A program made the position numbers and the translations under genes. A stretch of DNA of 64,000 bases, taken from contig NZ_CP108487.1 in assembly GCF_036226525.1 (NCBI RefSeq), positions 6,572,001-6,636,000 on the forward strand, given 5' to 3'. Shown piece after piece: positions 23,239-31,605 of the stretch. Position 1 is the stretch's first letter, and the number at the start of each line of letters is the position of its first letter. Source of the DNA: Kribbella sp. NBC_01245. GTDB taxonomy: Bacteria; Actinomycetota; Actinomycetes; Propionibacteriales; Kribbellaceae. The notes beneath the pieces are model-generated. The model did not search any database. It worked only from the letters and a program-made list of their open reading frames with translations, and had not been told where the DNA came from.

Positions 23239-24427
23239 TGAGGCCTTGTCCAGCTTGATTCCCGACCCGTCGGCCTTTCTCGCTCAGCCGCCGGCCGAGG
23301 CCACGGTATGGCGTCAGGCCGCGTCGTTGGCGTTCGGTCTGGCCGAGGCGGGGGAGTTGCTCGACCACGGTTCCCTGCAGCGGCAGATGGTCAGCCTGGT
23401 GAAGGACGCCAAACGCGTCGCCCCGACGTCGTACACCTGGGCAGGTCAGCCGATCCAGCCCGGCTTCTCCGACGTCGCCCGGTCCACCAAGATCTCGGCG
23501 TACATCGCTGAAGGTGCCACCACCGTCCTGGAGTCTCTGCACCGGACGTGGAAGCCCATTGGCGACCTGTGCCGCCGACTGAGCTTCGAGACGGGCCTGC
23601 CGATCAGTGCCAACGCATACCTCACGCCGTCCGGAAGTCAGGGTTTTGCCCACCACTACGACACGCACTCCGTGCTGATCGTCCAGACGGCCGGTAGTAA
23701 GACCTGGCAACTGCACACGCCGGTGTACGACGATCCGCTGGAGCACCAGCCGTGGAACGCCGCGAAGGTCTCGCAGGACGAGTGGGAGCGCCTTCGCAAC
23801 GCAACGCCGTTCCTGGAGGTGACGTTGAAGCCTGGCGACAGCCTTTGGATTCCGCGGGGCTGGATCCACAACGGCTTCGCCACCGACGACCACTCGCTGC
23901 ACGTGAGCTTCTCCTTTCCGACGCTCACGCCGTACTGGATCGCCAACGAGCTCGTACGGCGTCTGGGCTCGGAGCGCGCGTTCCGTACCGAACTGCCCTG
24001 GGGATTCGGCCAGTCGGCGGAAGTCCGTGCCGAGGCGCTCGAGACGACGGCGAAGCTCCTGGCCGAGCACTTCGTCGCCTTCGACCCGGTCGTGGGGGAG
24101 GAGTTGGCGGACGACTATCGCCGGTTCTCGCTGGAGTCGGCTCGTCGTCCGATGGACAACTTCCTGCCTGCTCCGACCGCGAGTACGCCGGTCCGCACGG
24201 TCGCCGAGTCGGCCGTTGGGACCAGCTGGACCGACGAGGGCTCGCTGCGGGTTCATCTCGGCGACAGCGTGGTGCTCTTCGAGGCCGACGTGGCCCCGGC
24301 GGTTGCCGCGCTGATCGAAGCCGACTCGCCGTCGCCGTGGACCGCGGCCGATCTGGGCCTGCCGTCCGGCGCCGCCCTCGAGCTGGTGACCACGTTGCTG
24401 CGCACTGGAATGGCGGTGCGCGTCTGA
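23231..24427 (+). CDS. JmjC/cupin-4 Fe(II)/2-oxoglutarate oxygenase
   Basis: A 398-residue member of the ribosomal-oxygenase-like JmjC/cupin_4 family. The iron triad is visible: His142-Tyr-Asp144 in His-His-Tyr-Asp-Thr-His, and the distal His213 in Pro-Arg-Gly-Trp-Ile-His. The Thr-Trp-Gln-Leu-His segment after the first site and a C-terminal dimerisation/winged-helix-like part (about 270-398) fit YcfD/MINA-type enzymes, which hydroxylate Arg or His side chains. As the last, overlapping gene of the lanthipeptide operon it probably hydroxylates the precursor (His22 or Asp24 are candidates). Substrate is inference. Confidence 0.88.
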   Translation: MRSEALSSLIPDPSAFLAQPPAEATVWRQAASLAFGLAEAGELLDHGSLQRQMVSLVKDAKRVAPTSYTWAGQPIQPGFSDVARSTKISAYIAEGATTVLESLHRTWKPIGDLCRRLSFETGLPISANAYLTPSGSQGFAHHYDTHSVLIVQTAGSKTWQLHTPVYDDPLEHQPWNAAKVSQDEWERLRNATPFLEVTLKPGDSLWIPRGWIHNGFATDDHSLHVSFSFPTLTPYWIANELVRRLGSERAFRTELPWGFGQSAEVRAEALETTAKLLAEHFVAFDPVVGEELADDYRRFSLESARRPMDNFLPAPTASTPVRTVAESAVGTSWTDEGSLRVHLGDSVVLFEADVAPAVAALIEADSPSPWTAADLGLPSGAALELVTTLLRTGMAVRV

Positions 24428-24430
24428 CCT

Positions 24431-24472
24431 CCCACGCCCCGGCTCACCCCGTTCGATTGGCCGGGGCGTGGG
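24431..24472 (+). terminator. Operon terminator of lanthipeptide island 1
   Basis: CCCACGCCCCGG (24431-24442) pairs with CCGGGGCGTGGG (24461-24472), right after the JmjC stop. A second GC-rich hairpin (GGCGGACCG at 24555-24563 with 24582-24590) follows before the family-1 palindrome. No gene is seen in 24473-24801. Confidence 0.75.
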
Positions 24473-24616
24473 TCCTTACTTCCGCGGGATCGGTCCTGCC
24501 CGCCGGTCCCGCGGAACTGCTCTGACGAACCGTGGCACGGCGCGCGCCGGGCGCGGCGGACCGACCGACATCTGGGGTCGCCGGTCCGCCCCGTCCGGCG
24601 CCCGCCGTTCCCGCTG

Positions 24617-24720
24617 CTTCTTTTGCGTTCATTCGTCGGAATCCGCCCTCTTGCCGCCGCTCACCTGTACTGCTCCGCTGAGGTGAGAGGGCGGATTCCG
24701 ACGAATGAACGCAAAAGAAG
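24617..24720. repeat. Family-1 long palindrome, copy 2
   Basis: A perfect 34-bp inverted repeat (24617-24650 and 24687-24720) around a 36-base loop. The loop itself contains TCACCT/AGGTGA (24661-24666 and 24681-24686), so the structure can extend inward. The inner arm sequence is identical to copies 1 and 3; the base of the stem differs but still pairs. It lies about 80 bp upstream of the yegP-like gene. Confidence 0.85.
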
Positions 24721-24801
24721 TGCCGAGGTGTCGCCGGGCGTGTCCAGTGGTGGAGTCCTAAGGTGCCAAGGGAGTTGTTCCTTACAGAACGGGAGTGCGT
24801 C

Positions 24802-24981
24802 ATGGCGGGTAAGTTCGAGATCTACGAGGACAAGGCGGGCAAGTTCCGCTTCCGGCTCAAGGCCGGCAACGGCGAGATCGTCGCCAGCGGCGAGGCTTAC
24901 GAGACGAAGGCGGGCGCGCACGCGGGCGCCGAGTCGGTCCAGCGTGCCGCCGCCGACGCGACGATCGTCGACGCCGACTGA
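24802..24981 (+). CDS. YegP-family (DUF1508/UPF0339) protein
   Basis: A 59-residue protein with the single DUF1508 repeat: Phe-Glu-Ile-Tyr-Glu-Asp-Lys-Ala-Gly-Lys-Phe-Arg-Phe-Arg-Leu-Lys, the Gly-Glu-Ile-Val-Ala-Ser-Gly-Glu motif, and a closing helix. Many homologues carry two repeats; this one carries one. The biochemical function is unknown. I chose ATG 24802, which has GGGAG upstream, over the in-frame ATG at 24763, which would add a tail not seen in the family. Confidence 0.85.
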   Translation: MAGKFEIYEDKAGKFRFRLKAGNGEIVASGEAYETKAGAHAGAESVQRAAADATIVDAD

Positions 24982-24998
24982 CGCGTCAGCAAACCCCC

Positions 24999-25036
24999 GG
25001 AAACGCCCTGCGAGCTTAGAGCCGCGGGGCGTTTCC
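24999..25036. terminator. Hairpin terminator after yegP-like gene
   Basis: GGAAACGCCC (24999-25008) pairs with GGGCGTTTCC (25027-25036), 18 bases after the stop codon and upstream of the dehydrogenase gene. Confidence 0.65.
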
Positions 25037-25080
25037 AATCAGTGCCTAAGGTGGGATCAGTCGTCGAGCTGGAGGTTGTG

Positions 25081-26538
25081 ATGTCCCGCGAGCAGGATGT
25101 CGTCGAGGCGTGTCCGCACCAGTTGTTCATCGGGGGCGAATGGCGTTCCGGCGAAGGCGGTAGGACGCTGGCCGTCGAGGACCCGTCGACCGGCGCGACG
25201 TTGTGCGATGTGGCCGATGCCAGTCCGGCCGACGGCTTGGCGGCGCTCGACGCGGCCGTCGCGGCGCAGGCGGAGTGGGCGGCTCATCCGCCGCGGGAGC
25301 GCGGGGAGATCCTGCGCCGGACGTACGAGCTGATGACCGAGCGGACCGACGAGCTCGCCCTGCTGATGACGCTGGAGATGGGCAAACCCGTCGCCGAGTC
25401 GAAGGCGGAGATCGCGTACGCGGCCGAGTTCTTCCGCTGGTTCGCCGAGGAGGCCGTCCGGATCGAGGGCGGTTACCAGGTCGCGCCGAACGGCAAGGGC
25501 CGCTTCATGGTGATGCGGCAGCCGGTCGGGCCGTGCCTGCTGATCACGCCCTGGAACTTCCCGGCCGCGATGGGCGCGCGCAAGATCGGTCCGGCCGTCG
25601 CCGCGGGCTGCACGATGGTGATCAAGCCGGCCTCGCAGACGCCGCTCTCGATGCTGAAACTGGCCGAGCTGATGACCGAGGCGGGCCTGCCGCCCGGCGT
25701 ACTGAACGTCATCACCACCAGCGACTCCGGCGGTGTGATGGAGCCGCTGATCCGGGACGGCCGGGCCCGCAAGTTGTCGTTCACCGGCTCCACCGAGGTC
25801 GGCCGCAAGCTGATCGAGCAAGCCGCGGACCAGGTGCTGCGGACCAGCATGGAGCTCGGCGGCAACGCACCACTGATCGTGTTCGGTGACGCCGACCTGG
25901 ACCAGGCCGTCGACGGCGCGATGCTGGCGAAGATGCGCAACGGCGGTGAGGCCTGTACGGCGGCCAACCGGATGTACGTGCACTCGTCGGTGATGGGGGC
26001 GTTCGCCGATCGGCTGACCGAGAAGATGTCGGCGCTGAAGGTCGGCCGTGGTGCCGAGGAAGGCGTGGACGTCGGCCCGCTGATCGACGCCAAGCAACGG
26101 GACAAGGTGGCGGAGCTGGTCGACGACGCCGTGTCGCTCGGCGCCGAGGTTCGTACCGGTGGCAAGGCGCTCGACGGCGATGGCTATTTCTACCCGCCGA
26201 CCGTTCTCGCCGGCGTACCGCATGAGGCTCGCCTGCAGAAGGAGGAGATCTTCGGCCCGGTCGCGCCGCTCACGCCGTTCGAAACCGAGGACGAGGTGAT
26301 CGCGATGGCCAACGACACCGTCTTCGGCCTCGTCTCGTACCTCTTCACCAACGACCTCAGCCGCGCTCTCCGGGTGGCGGAAAAGCTCGAGACCGGCATG
26401 ATCGGCCTCAACCAGGGCATCGTCTCCAACCCCGCGGCCCCGTTCGGCGGCGTCAAGCAATCCGGCCTCGGCCGCGAAGGCGGCACCGTCGGCATCGACG
26501 AATACCTCGAGGTCAAGTACGTCGCGATAAACGTCTAG
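25081..26538 (+). CDS. gabD: NAD(P)-dependent succinate-semialdehyde dehydrogenase
   Basis: A 485-residue aldehyde dehydrogenase. The catalytic Cys292 lies in Gly-Gly-Glu-Ala-Cys-Thr-Ala-Ala-Asn, the general-base Glu258 in Met-Glu-Leu-Gly-Gly-Asn-Ala-Pro, and the cofactor motif Phe-Thr-Gly-Ser-Thr-Glu-Val-Gly-Arg is intact. The motif pattern fits the GabD subfamily, which oxidises succinate semialdehyde to succinate in GABA catabolism, although related semialdehydes are possible. ATG 25081 has GGAGG 5 bases upstream; the in-frame upstream ATG at 25042 is less likely. Monocistronic by spacing. Confidence 0.88.
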   Translation: MSREQDVVEACPHQLFIGGEWRSGEGGRTLAVEDPSTGATLCDVADASPADGLAALDAAVAAQAEWAAHPPRERGEILRRTYELMTERTDELALLMTLEMGKPVAESKAEIAYAAEFFRWFAEEAVRIEGGYQVAPNGKGRFMVMRQPVGPCLLITPWNFPAAMGARKIGPAVAAGCTMVIKPASQTPLSMLKLAELMTEAGLPPGVLNVITTSDSGGVMEPLIRDGRARKLSFTGSTEVGRKLIEQAADQVLRTSMELGGNAPLIVFGDADLDQAVDGAMLAKMRNGGEACTAANRMYVHSSVMGAFADRLTEKMSALKVGRGAEEGVDVGPLIDAKQRDKVAELVDDAVSLGAEVRTGGKALDGDGYFYPPTVLAGVPHEARLQKEEIFGPVAPLTPFETEDEVIAMANDTVFGLVSYLFTNDLSRALRVAEKLETGMIGLNQGIVSNPAAPFGGVKQSGLGREGGTVGIDEYLEVKYVAINV

Positions 26539-26644
26539 CGGCACTGCAGGTTGGTGCAGTTTCCTTGCTCCCCGATGCCTTTCCTCATTAGCTTCGGCGT
26601 GTCGCATCGGATGACTTTCCGGGCGGGATGACGAGGAGCCGAAA

Positions 26645-27052
26645 ATGCTGAAGAAATCCGTTCGAGCCGCATTGTTGGTGGCTGCCGCAGTGGCCGTGAC
26701 AGCTCAGCCGATCGCCGCAGGCGCAACTGAAGCCGACGTTACCGCCGATTCCGCGATCACCGCAGATTCCGCAATGGCTACAGCAGTTGCGGATCAGTAC
26801 GGCTGCGTGAAGACGGTGATTGCCGGCGCGCCGTATCCCGGTGGCCAGGTCACCTGTCCGATCGGACGGCCGGCCTACGTGATTGTCCTGCTTTGCAAGA
26901 AGGGCCCCTTCGATTCTCGCTGGACGTCGTACAGCGGAAGTCGCTATGTCAACGCGCCGGGTAAATCCATTGCGTATTGCACCGCGAGCTATCCGGCCGT
27001 TTACCAAATTCAGTACAACTTCGCCGGCCCGCCGGTGGCCCCGGCCAACTGA
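26645..27052 (+). CDS. Small secreted protein
   Basis: A 135-residue protein with a clear Sec signal peptide: Lys-Lys-x-x-Arg, then an Ala/Val core, cleavage near Ala25-Gly-Ala. The mature part (about 108 residues) has four Cys and Tyr/Pro-rich strands, suggesting a disulfide-stabilised extracellular fold. GAGGAG lies before the ATG. I recognise no family. It is convergent with the marR-type gene, six bases apart. Confidence 0.7.
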   Translation: MLKKSVRAALLVAAAVAVTAQPIAAGATEADVTADSAITADSAMATAVADQYGCVKTVIAGAPYPGGQVTCPIGRPAYVIVLLCKKGPFDSRWTSYSGSRYVNAPGKSIAYCTASYPAVYQIQYNFAGPPVAPAN

Positions 27053-27058
27053 CCTGGG

Positions 27059-27523
27059 TCAGCGGGAGCGGCGGCGGCTCTTCCGCGCGGTTCGAGTCGG
27101 TGTGTGGTTCGACGTCCAAGTCGCGTTGAGGAGGTTGATCGAGTGCAGGGCGGTTTCGACCTGGGCGTCGGTCCACTTGGCGAAGGCGTCGGTGAAGACG
27201 GCTGCGCCTGCGGCGACGGATTCCTTCAGCGCGCGCCGGCCTTCGGCGGTCGGCGCGACCAGGAAGGTGCGTCCGTCGGCCGGGTCGACGGTGAGTGTGA
27301 CCTGGCCGTCGTCCTCCAAAGCGGCGAGGTGTCGGCTTACCGTGGGCGCGGTCAGGTTGAGCTCGAACGCGATCTCGCCCGGCCGGACCGGACCTCGCAC
27401 GGCAACCGTCGCCAGCACCTTCAGCCGGACCAGATCGAGCGTCTTGCTGATTCGCCGATGCCCGGTATCGACCAGATCCAGCATTGCCATCGCCAGTGCG
27501 ACCCGGTCATTTCGTTCCGACAT
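27059..27523 (-). CDS. MarR-family transcriptional regulator
   Basis: A 154-residue winged-helix regulator with the MarR wing signature Asp-Pro-Ala-Asp-Gly-Arg-Thr (about residues 80-86) and the recognition helix Ala-Pro-Thr-Val-Ser-Arg-His-Leu-Ala-Ala-Leu. The C-terminus is Arg/Lys-rich and may be disordered. It lies 33 bases upstream of the ygiC-like gene's stop on the same strand, with its own start; it is likely a local repressor of unknown ligand. Confidence 0.85.
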   Translation of the reverse strand: MSERNDRVALAMAMLDLVDTGHRRISKTLDLVRLKVLATVAVRGPVRPGEIAFELNLTAPTVSRHLAALEDDGQVTLTVDPADGRTFLVAPTAEGRRALKESVAAGAAVFTDAFAKWTDAQVETALHSINLLNATWTSNHTPTRTARKSRRRSR

Positions 27524-27556
27524 GAAACAAAACTACCCTGCTCACCGGGGTAATCC

Positions 27557-28765
27557 TTACTCGGCGAGCCAGGCCTGAATGGTTTCTTCGGACGGCCGGG
27601 CTTCCATTGCGATCGCGTGCGGGACGAAGCGGGCGTAGTAATCGGTGATCGGGCCGTCGGACTCGCGCACCATCATTCCCGCGGCGACGCCGTCGACCAC
27701 CCAGCTGCCGATGACCGCGCGATTGCCCTCGAACGACGGCAGCGGATACCACTGCTGGTAGACGCAGTTCTCCGTGTCGTACGGCCCGTCCTGCACGTGC
27801 TCGCCCTCATCCGTATGGATGCGGATATTGCTGCCCTCGCGCCCGTGCAGGGGCTTCGCCACCCACTCGGTCAGCTCGCCCGGATGACCGAAGTACGCCG
27901 GGAGCAGGTTCGGGTGGTCGGGATAGAGCTCCCACAACACCGGCAGGATCGCCTTGGTCGAGAGCATCGTCTTCCACACCGGCTCGATCCACGTCACCGG
28001 CGCTTTCTCGATGCCGCCGAGGATGAAGCTGCCGAACTCCTCGTCGAGCATGTCCTCCCACGGATACAGCTTGAACGCCGTCCGCACCACCCGGCCGCCC
28101 ATGTCGACGAACTCCCGCGTCGCCGAGTTCCAGCCGAGCTCCTCGATCACATGCCCGTACGTCTGCAGCCCGGCCATCGCCGCGGTGTCCCGCATATAGG
28201 CGACGGTCATCTCCTCCTCGCCCGTCGTCTCGGACGCGGAGTTGAAGAAGTGCGCCTCGTTGCCGGGGAAGCGTTGCTCGGACCACCACTTGACCAGGCG
28301 ATCGTGCACCGAGTTCCACTGGTCCGAATCGGGGAAGACGTCCTCGAGCCAGTTCCACTGGATCACGGCCGACTCGACCAGACCGGTCGGCGTATCGCCG
28401 TTGATCTCCAGCATCTTCGGCTCGGGCCCGTTCCACGCGAGGTCGAACCGCGCGTACACCGACGGGTCCTCCCGGCGCAGCGACTCCCGCACCAACGGCA
28501 ACGTGCCCGAGGCCAGACCGAGCTGCGTATCGCTGAAGCGGTCGCCGGTCGCCATCACCTCGGCCGCGTGCCGGCACATGCCGTACAGCTCTTCGGTGAC
28601 GCGCTCGAGGTGCAGCACCTCGTCCATCGAAACCTCGTACCAGGCGCTCTCATTCCAGTACGGCGTCTCGCTGCCGTCGGGCAGATCGGTCATCGGGAAA
28701 ACCAGGCCTTGCTCGATCACCCGGTCCTTCCAGCCGTCCCGGGCTTTGATCAGGTGGCGCCACAT
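27557..28765 (-). CDS. YgiC-like ATP-grasp ligase (glutathionylspermidine synthase family)
   Basis: A 402-residue ATP-grasp protein of the glutathionylspermidine synthase C-terminal family. The N-terminal motif Leu-Glu-Ile-Asn-Gly-Asp-Thr-Pro-Thr-Gly-Leu (near 120) and the late Lys-Pro-Leu-His-Gly-Arg-Glu-Gly-Ser-Asn (near 290) are family hallmarks. E. coli YgiC, of similar length, lacks the amidase domain and its amide product is not established. The start codon overlaps the stop of the ygiB-like lipoprotein gene (TGATG), giving coupling. A peptide- or polyamine-type amide ligase is expected. Confidence 0.82.
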   Translation of the reverse strand: MWRHLIKARDGWKDRVIEQGLVFPMTDLPDGSETPYWNESAWYEVSMDEVLHLERVTEELYGMCRHAAEVMATGDRFSDTQLGLASGTLPLVRESLRREDPSVYARFDLAWNGPEPKMLEINGDTPTGLVESAVIQWNWLEDVFPDSDQWNSVHDRLVKWWSEQRFPGNEAHFFNSASETTGEEEMTVAYMRDTAAMAGLQTYGHVIEELGWNSATREFVDMGGRVVRTAFKLYPWEDMLDEEFGSFILGGIEKAPVTWIEPVWKTMLSTKAILPVLWELYPDHPNLLPAYFGHPGELTEWVAKPLHGREGSNIRIHTDEGEHVQDGPYDTENCVYQQWYPLPSFEGNRAVIGSWVVDGVAAGMMVRESDGPITDYYARFVPHAIAMEARPSEETIQAWLAE

Positions 28766-29184
28766 CAGCCTCCACTGCCTCCCTTGCTGCTCTTGCCGAA
28801 TCCGCCCCGGCTGATCGTGCCGATGTCGCCGCCTTTGGTATCGAGGCCGCCGCGCTGCACGCTGACCGGCCGGCCCTGGCTGTTGCGCAGGGTCGAGACC
28901 GTGTACGTGCCGTCGCGGGCGGCATACCGCCCACCGACCGGAGGCACCAGCGCGGAACCACGCGTCGCCATGTAGAACCAGAAGAACCCGCTGCCGGAGC
29001 CGTGGTACTCCCGATCGTCAACACACTCGTCGTCGCGGACCCGCTCCTCGGTCTCAGGGTTCACGCAGATCGCGGCGTAGTCCTTCGGCTCCTCGCTGGA
29101 GCAGCCGGTCAACGAGGCCGCCATCAACGCGGTCAGGCCAAGGGTTACCGCGGCGCTGCGCATTCGCCGGCGTGGTTCGCTCAT
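28765..29184 (-). CDS. YgiB-like lipoprotein
   Basis: A 139-residue lipoprotein: basic N-terminus, hydrophobic core, lipobox Ser-Leu-Thr-Gly-Cys with Cys28. The mature part has an acidic Cys-containing segment and ends with Arg-Gly-Gly-Phe-Gly-Lys-Ser plus Gly/Ser residues, reminiscent of the Arg-Gly-Gly-Phe-Gly C-terminus of E. coli YgiB (DUF1190). The gene order ygiB-ygiC is also kept. GGAAGGAGAT precedes the ATG; the start overlaps the permease stop (ATGA). Role unknown, probably working with the ligase at the membrane. Confidence 0.72.
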   Translation of the reverse strand: MSEPRRRMRSAAVTLGLTALMAASLTGCSSEEPKDYAAICVNPETEERVRDDECVDDREYHGSGSGFFWFYMATRGSALVPPVGGRYAARDGTYTVSTLRNSQGRPVSVQRGGLDTKGGDIGTISRGGFGKSSKGGSGG

Positions 29185-30536
29185 TCCGGATCTCCTTCCG
29201 GAGTATGCGGTTTCATCGAGAACATGACCGCCGCGCCAACCGCCAGACTGACGCCCACCACGACCAGAGGGCCCACGCCCACATCGAACACGGCGAGCAC
29301 CAGCACCATCGCGAAACACACCGCCGCCAGCACCGGCACGACCAGCCGCTGCACTAAGCGTCCATCCAGAGAACCCTTGAAATAAAGCGGTACGGCGATC
29401 GCCGTCGCCAGATAGTAGAGCGAGACGAGCACCGAGATCGCCGCCACCGAATCCGCCAGCACCGCCTCGGACGTGAGCACCAGCAGGACGTAGATCAACG
29501 CGCTCGCGACCGCGAAGGCCCAAGTCGAAACGGTCGGCGTCTGGTACTTCGCCGAGATCCGCGCGAACTGCCCCGGGAACGCGTCCCGCCGGGCCATCGA
29601 GAGCATCGTCCGGGCCGTCGGCAGGATGGTCGTCTGGGGCGACGCGAGTGCCGAGATCAGCACCGCCCCGATCAGCACCCGGCCTCCCGTCGTACCAAGG
29701 AGGTCGTCGCTCAACGTCGCGAAGAAGTCGTCCTCGCCCACCCCCGAGAGCCGATCCAGGCCCGCATACGCGACGGCGGCCCACGCCACCACGACGTACA
29801 CCAGAACCAGTGCGGCATTCGTCAGCAGGGCGCCGATCGCCGGGGTCCGGTTGGGCTCGACGCTCTCCTCGTTGATGCTGAACGACGAATCCCAACCCCA
29901 GTAGAGGAAGATCGCGACCAGAACCGCCGCAGCCCACGAGCCCGAACCGGTTGTCGTCGGCAACGAAATTGAATCAGCGCCCGCGAAGGCCTTGATGGCG
30001 AAGTAGAGCAAGGCGGCGAGCTCGAGGCAGACCAGCGCGATCTGCATCCGCGCGGCGATTCGCACACCCCGGTAGGCGAGGTAGGCCATCACCCCGATCA
30101 TCGCCGTACCAAGCACTGCCTGGCCGACCCGCGACTCCGCGAGGCCGTCCAACCCGAGCAACGTGTACGTGTAGATCGCAGCCACCTGAGCCAGGTTGCT
30201 CATCACCAGCACGCAGGCCATCACCGTGGTCCAGCCGACCATCCGCCCGGTCGCCAGCCCGAAGGCCTTCTCGGTCCAGGCGAAGTTGGTACCGCAGTCG
30301 GGCTCGGTCCGGTTCAGCTCGCGGAAGCACAACGCCACCAGCACCACCGGGATGGCGCTCAGCGCGAGCACGAGTGGCGCGGCCCCACCGGCGTACGCCG
30401 CGAGCAGGCCGACGGACACCGCCAGCGAGTACGCCGGGGCGGTCGAGGCGATCCCGATCGCGGTCGACGACCCGATGCCGATCGACTTCTCCCGAAGCCG
30501 GCGGCCCCGGGAGCGTGATGCGGTTGGTGTCGACAC
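29181..30536 (-). CDS. APC-family amino acid/amine permease
   Basis: A 451-residue permease with about 12 membrane helices. The first helix carries the broken-helix Gly-Ile-Gly-Ser-Ser-Thr-Ala-Ile-Gly segment typical of the amino acid-polyamine-organocation family, and the Gly-Thr-Asn-Phe-Ala-Trp region follows in helix 3. As the first gene of a three-gene overlapping operon with ygiB- and ygiC-like genes it may import the amine or amino acid used by the ligase; that link is inference. Confidence 0.85.
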   Translation of the reverse strand: MSTPTASRSRGRRLREKSIGIGSSTAIGIASTAPAYSLAVSVGLLAAYAGGAAPLVLALSAIPVVLVALCFRELNRTEPDCGTNFAWTEKAFGLATGRMVGWTTVMACVLVMSNLAQVAAIYTYTLLGLDGLAESRVGQAVLGTAMIGVMAYLAYRGVRIAARMQIALVCLELAALLYFAIKAFAGADSISLPTTTGSGSWAAAVLVAIFLYWGWDSSFSINEESVEPNRTPAIGALLTNAALVLVYVVVAWAAVAYAGLDRLSGVGEDDFFATLSDDLLGTTGGRVLIGAVLISALASPQTTILPTARTMLSMARRDAFPGQFARISAKYQTPTVSTWAFAVASALIYVLLVLTSEAVLADSVAAISVLVSLYYLATAIAVPLYFKGSLDGRLVQRLVVPVLAAVCFAMVLVLAVFDVGVGPLVVVGVSLAVGAAVMFSMKPHTPEGDPE

Positions 30537-30569
30537 GTCAGTTGCGTCCTTCGGTCAGCATCAAGGGTG

Positions 30570-31457
30570 TCAGCTCATCAGGTCCGTGACCGTGACGAGC
30601 TGATAACCCTGCGCGCGCAGTTTGCGCACGATCGGTTCAACGGCCTTACCCGTGAGTGGGGCCGTATCGCCGCCGTGCATGTGCAGTACGACGATGGAAC
30701 CACCTTTGGCGTTCCGTACCACCTGGTCAACGATCGAACGCGCCGATTTCGCGAATCCGTCCGCTCCCGCGACATCGAGTTGTACGGCGGTCAACCGGGC
30801 CGGCGCCAGCTCGTGCAGCGCCGTACCGTCGTAGCAACCGCCGGGAAACCGGAACCACCTCGTCGCGTCGGGATCGAGCCGATCGAGGATCGTCACAGCA
30901 TGCCGTACGTCGCTGAGCATCGCGCGCTTCGGCACGGACGCGAGCGTGTAGCAGTCCTTGGTGAACGCCTTGTGGGCGTAACTGTGAGTGGCGAGCTCGA
31001 ACAGGGGATCGGCGGCGAGTTCGCGCGTCCGCCCGGGATATTGCTCCATCCACATCCCGGTGAGGAACAGCGTCGCCGGGACCTTCAGCCTGCGGAGGTT
31101 CCCGATCAACTCGGCGTTGTAGTACGACTTCACCTTCCCAGAGGTGAGGCGCTTCCGCATGGCGGCGGTCAGATCCGCATCAAAGGTCAGCGCGATCTTT
31201 TTCGTCCCCCGCGCCCCATGCCGAACCACCGGCATCAACGTCCCAACCTCAGACTCTCCCGGCCGCTTCCCCGTCGGCTCAGCGGTCGGCACCTCGGTCG
31301 GCGTCCTCTCCGGAGCAACCGGCGTAAGGGTGGGGGTGTTCCGCAGCGGACTGATCGCCGGCCCCGAGCCAGGCGTATCCCCACAACTCGTCATCACCGC
31401 CCCCGCCACCAACGCCAAACCCAACGCCACCACCCGAAAACCCCGACGCCCCGTCAC
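30570..31457 (-). CDS. Polysaccharide deacetylase family lipoprotein
   Basis: A 295-residue lipoprotein (lipobox Val-Met-Thr-Ser-Cys, Cys25) with a Pro/Thr-rich linker to about residue 75 and a NodB-type domain. Thr-Phe-Asp-Ala-Asp holds the first catalytic/metal Asp pair, His-Ser-Tyr-Ala-His the metal histidines, and the late Val-Leu-His-Met-His is motif 5. It should remove acetyl groups from cell-wall polysaccharide or peptidoglycan on the cell surface. It starts just upstream of the permease operon on the same strand. Confidence 0.87.
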   Translation of the reverse strand: MTGRRGFRVVALGLALVAGAVMTSCGDTPGSGPAISPLRNTPTLTPVAPERTPTEVPTAEPTGKRPGESEVGTLMPVVRHGARGTKKIALTFDADLTAAMRKRLTSGKVKSYYNAELIGNLRRLKVPATLFLTGMWMEQYPGRTRELAADPLFELATHSYAHKAFTKDCYTLASVPKRAMLSDVRHAVTILDRLDPDATRWFRFPGGCYDGTALHELAPARLTAVQLDVAGADGFAKSARSIVDQVVRNAKGGSIVVLHMHGGDTAPLTGKAVEPIVRKLRAQGYQLVTVTDLMS

Positions 31458-31487
31458 ACGGCCCGAGTATGCCGGTCCAGAGGTCTA

Positions 31488-31592
31488 CCTTCTTTTTCGT
31501 TCATTCGTCGGAATCCGCCCTCTGCTCACAGCGGACCTGTACCGGCCCGCGGCGGGAGAGGGCGGATTCCGACGAATGAACGAAAAAGAAGG
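31488..31592. repeat. Family-1 long palindrome, copy 3
   Basis: A perfect 35-bp inverted repeat (31488-31522 and 31558-31592) around a 35-base loop. It ends 13 bases from the stop codon of the GNAT gene and 30 bases from the deacetylase start. Its stem base has CTTTTTCG where copies 1 and 2 have CTTTGCG and CTTTTGCG, each mirrored in the opposite arm. Confidence 0.85.
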
Positions 31593-31605
31593 CGGCAGCC
31601 GCCAA

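Noticed and set aside
1703-31592. Family-1 palindromes as ordinary intrinsic terminators
   Set aside because: Stems of 33-35 bp with 33-36 base loops, identical arm sequences across unrelated loci, and positions upstream of genes (copies 1 and 2) do not fit terminators, although copy 3 could incidentally act as one.
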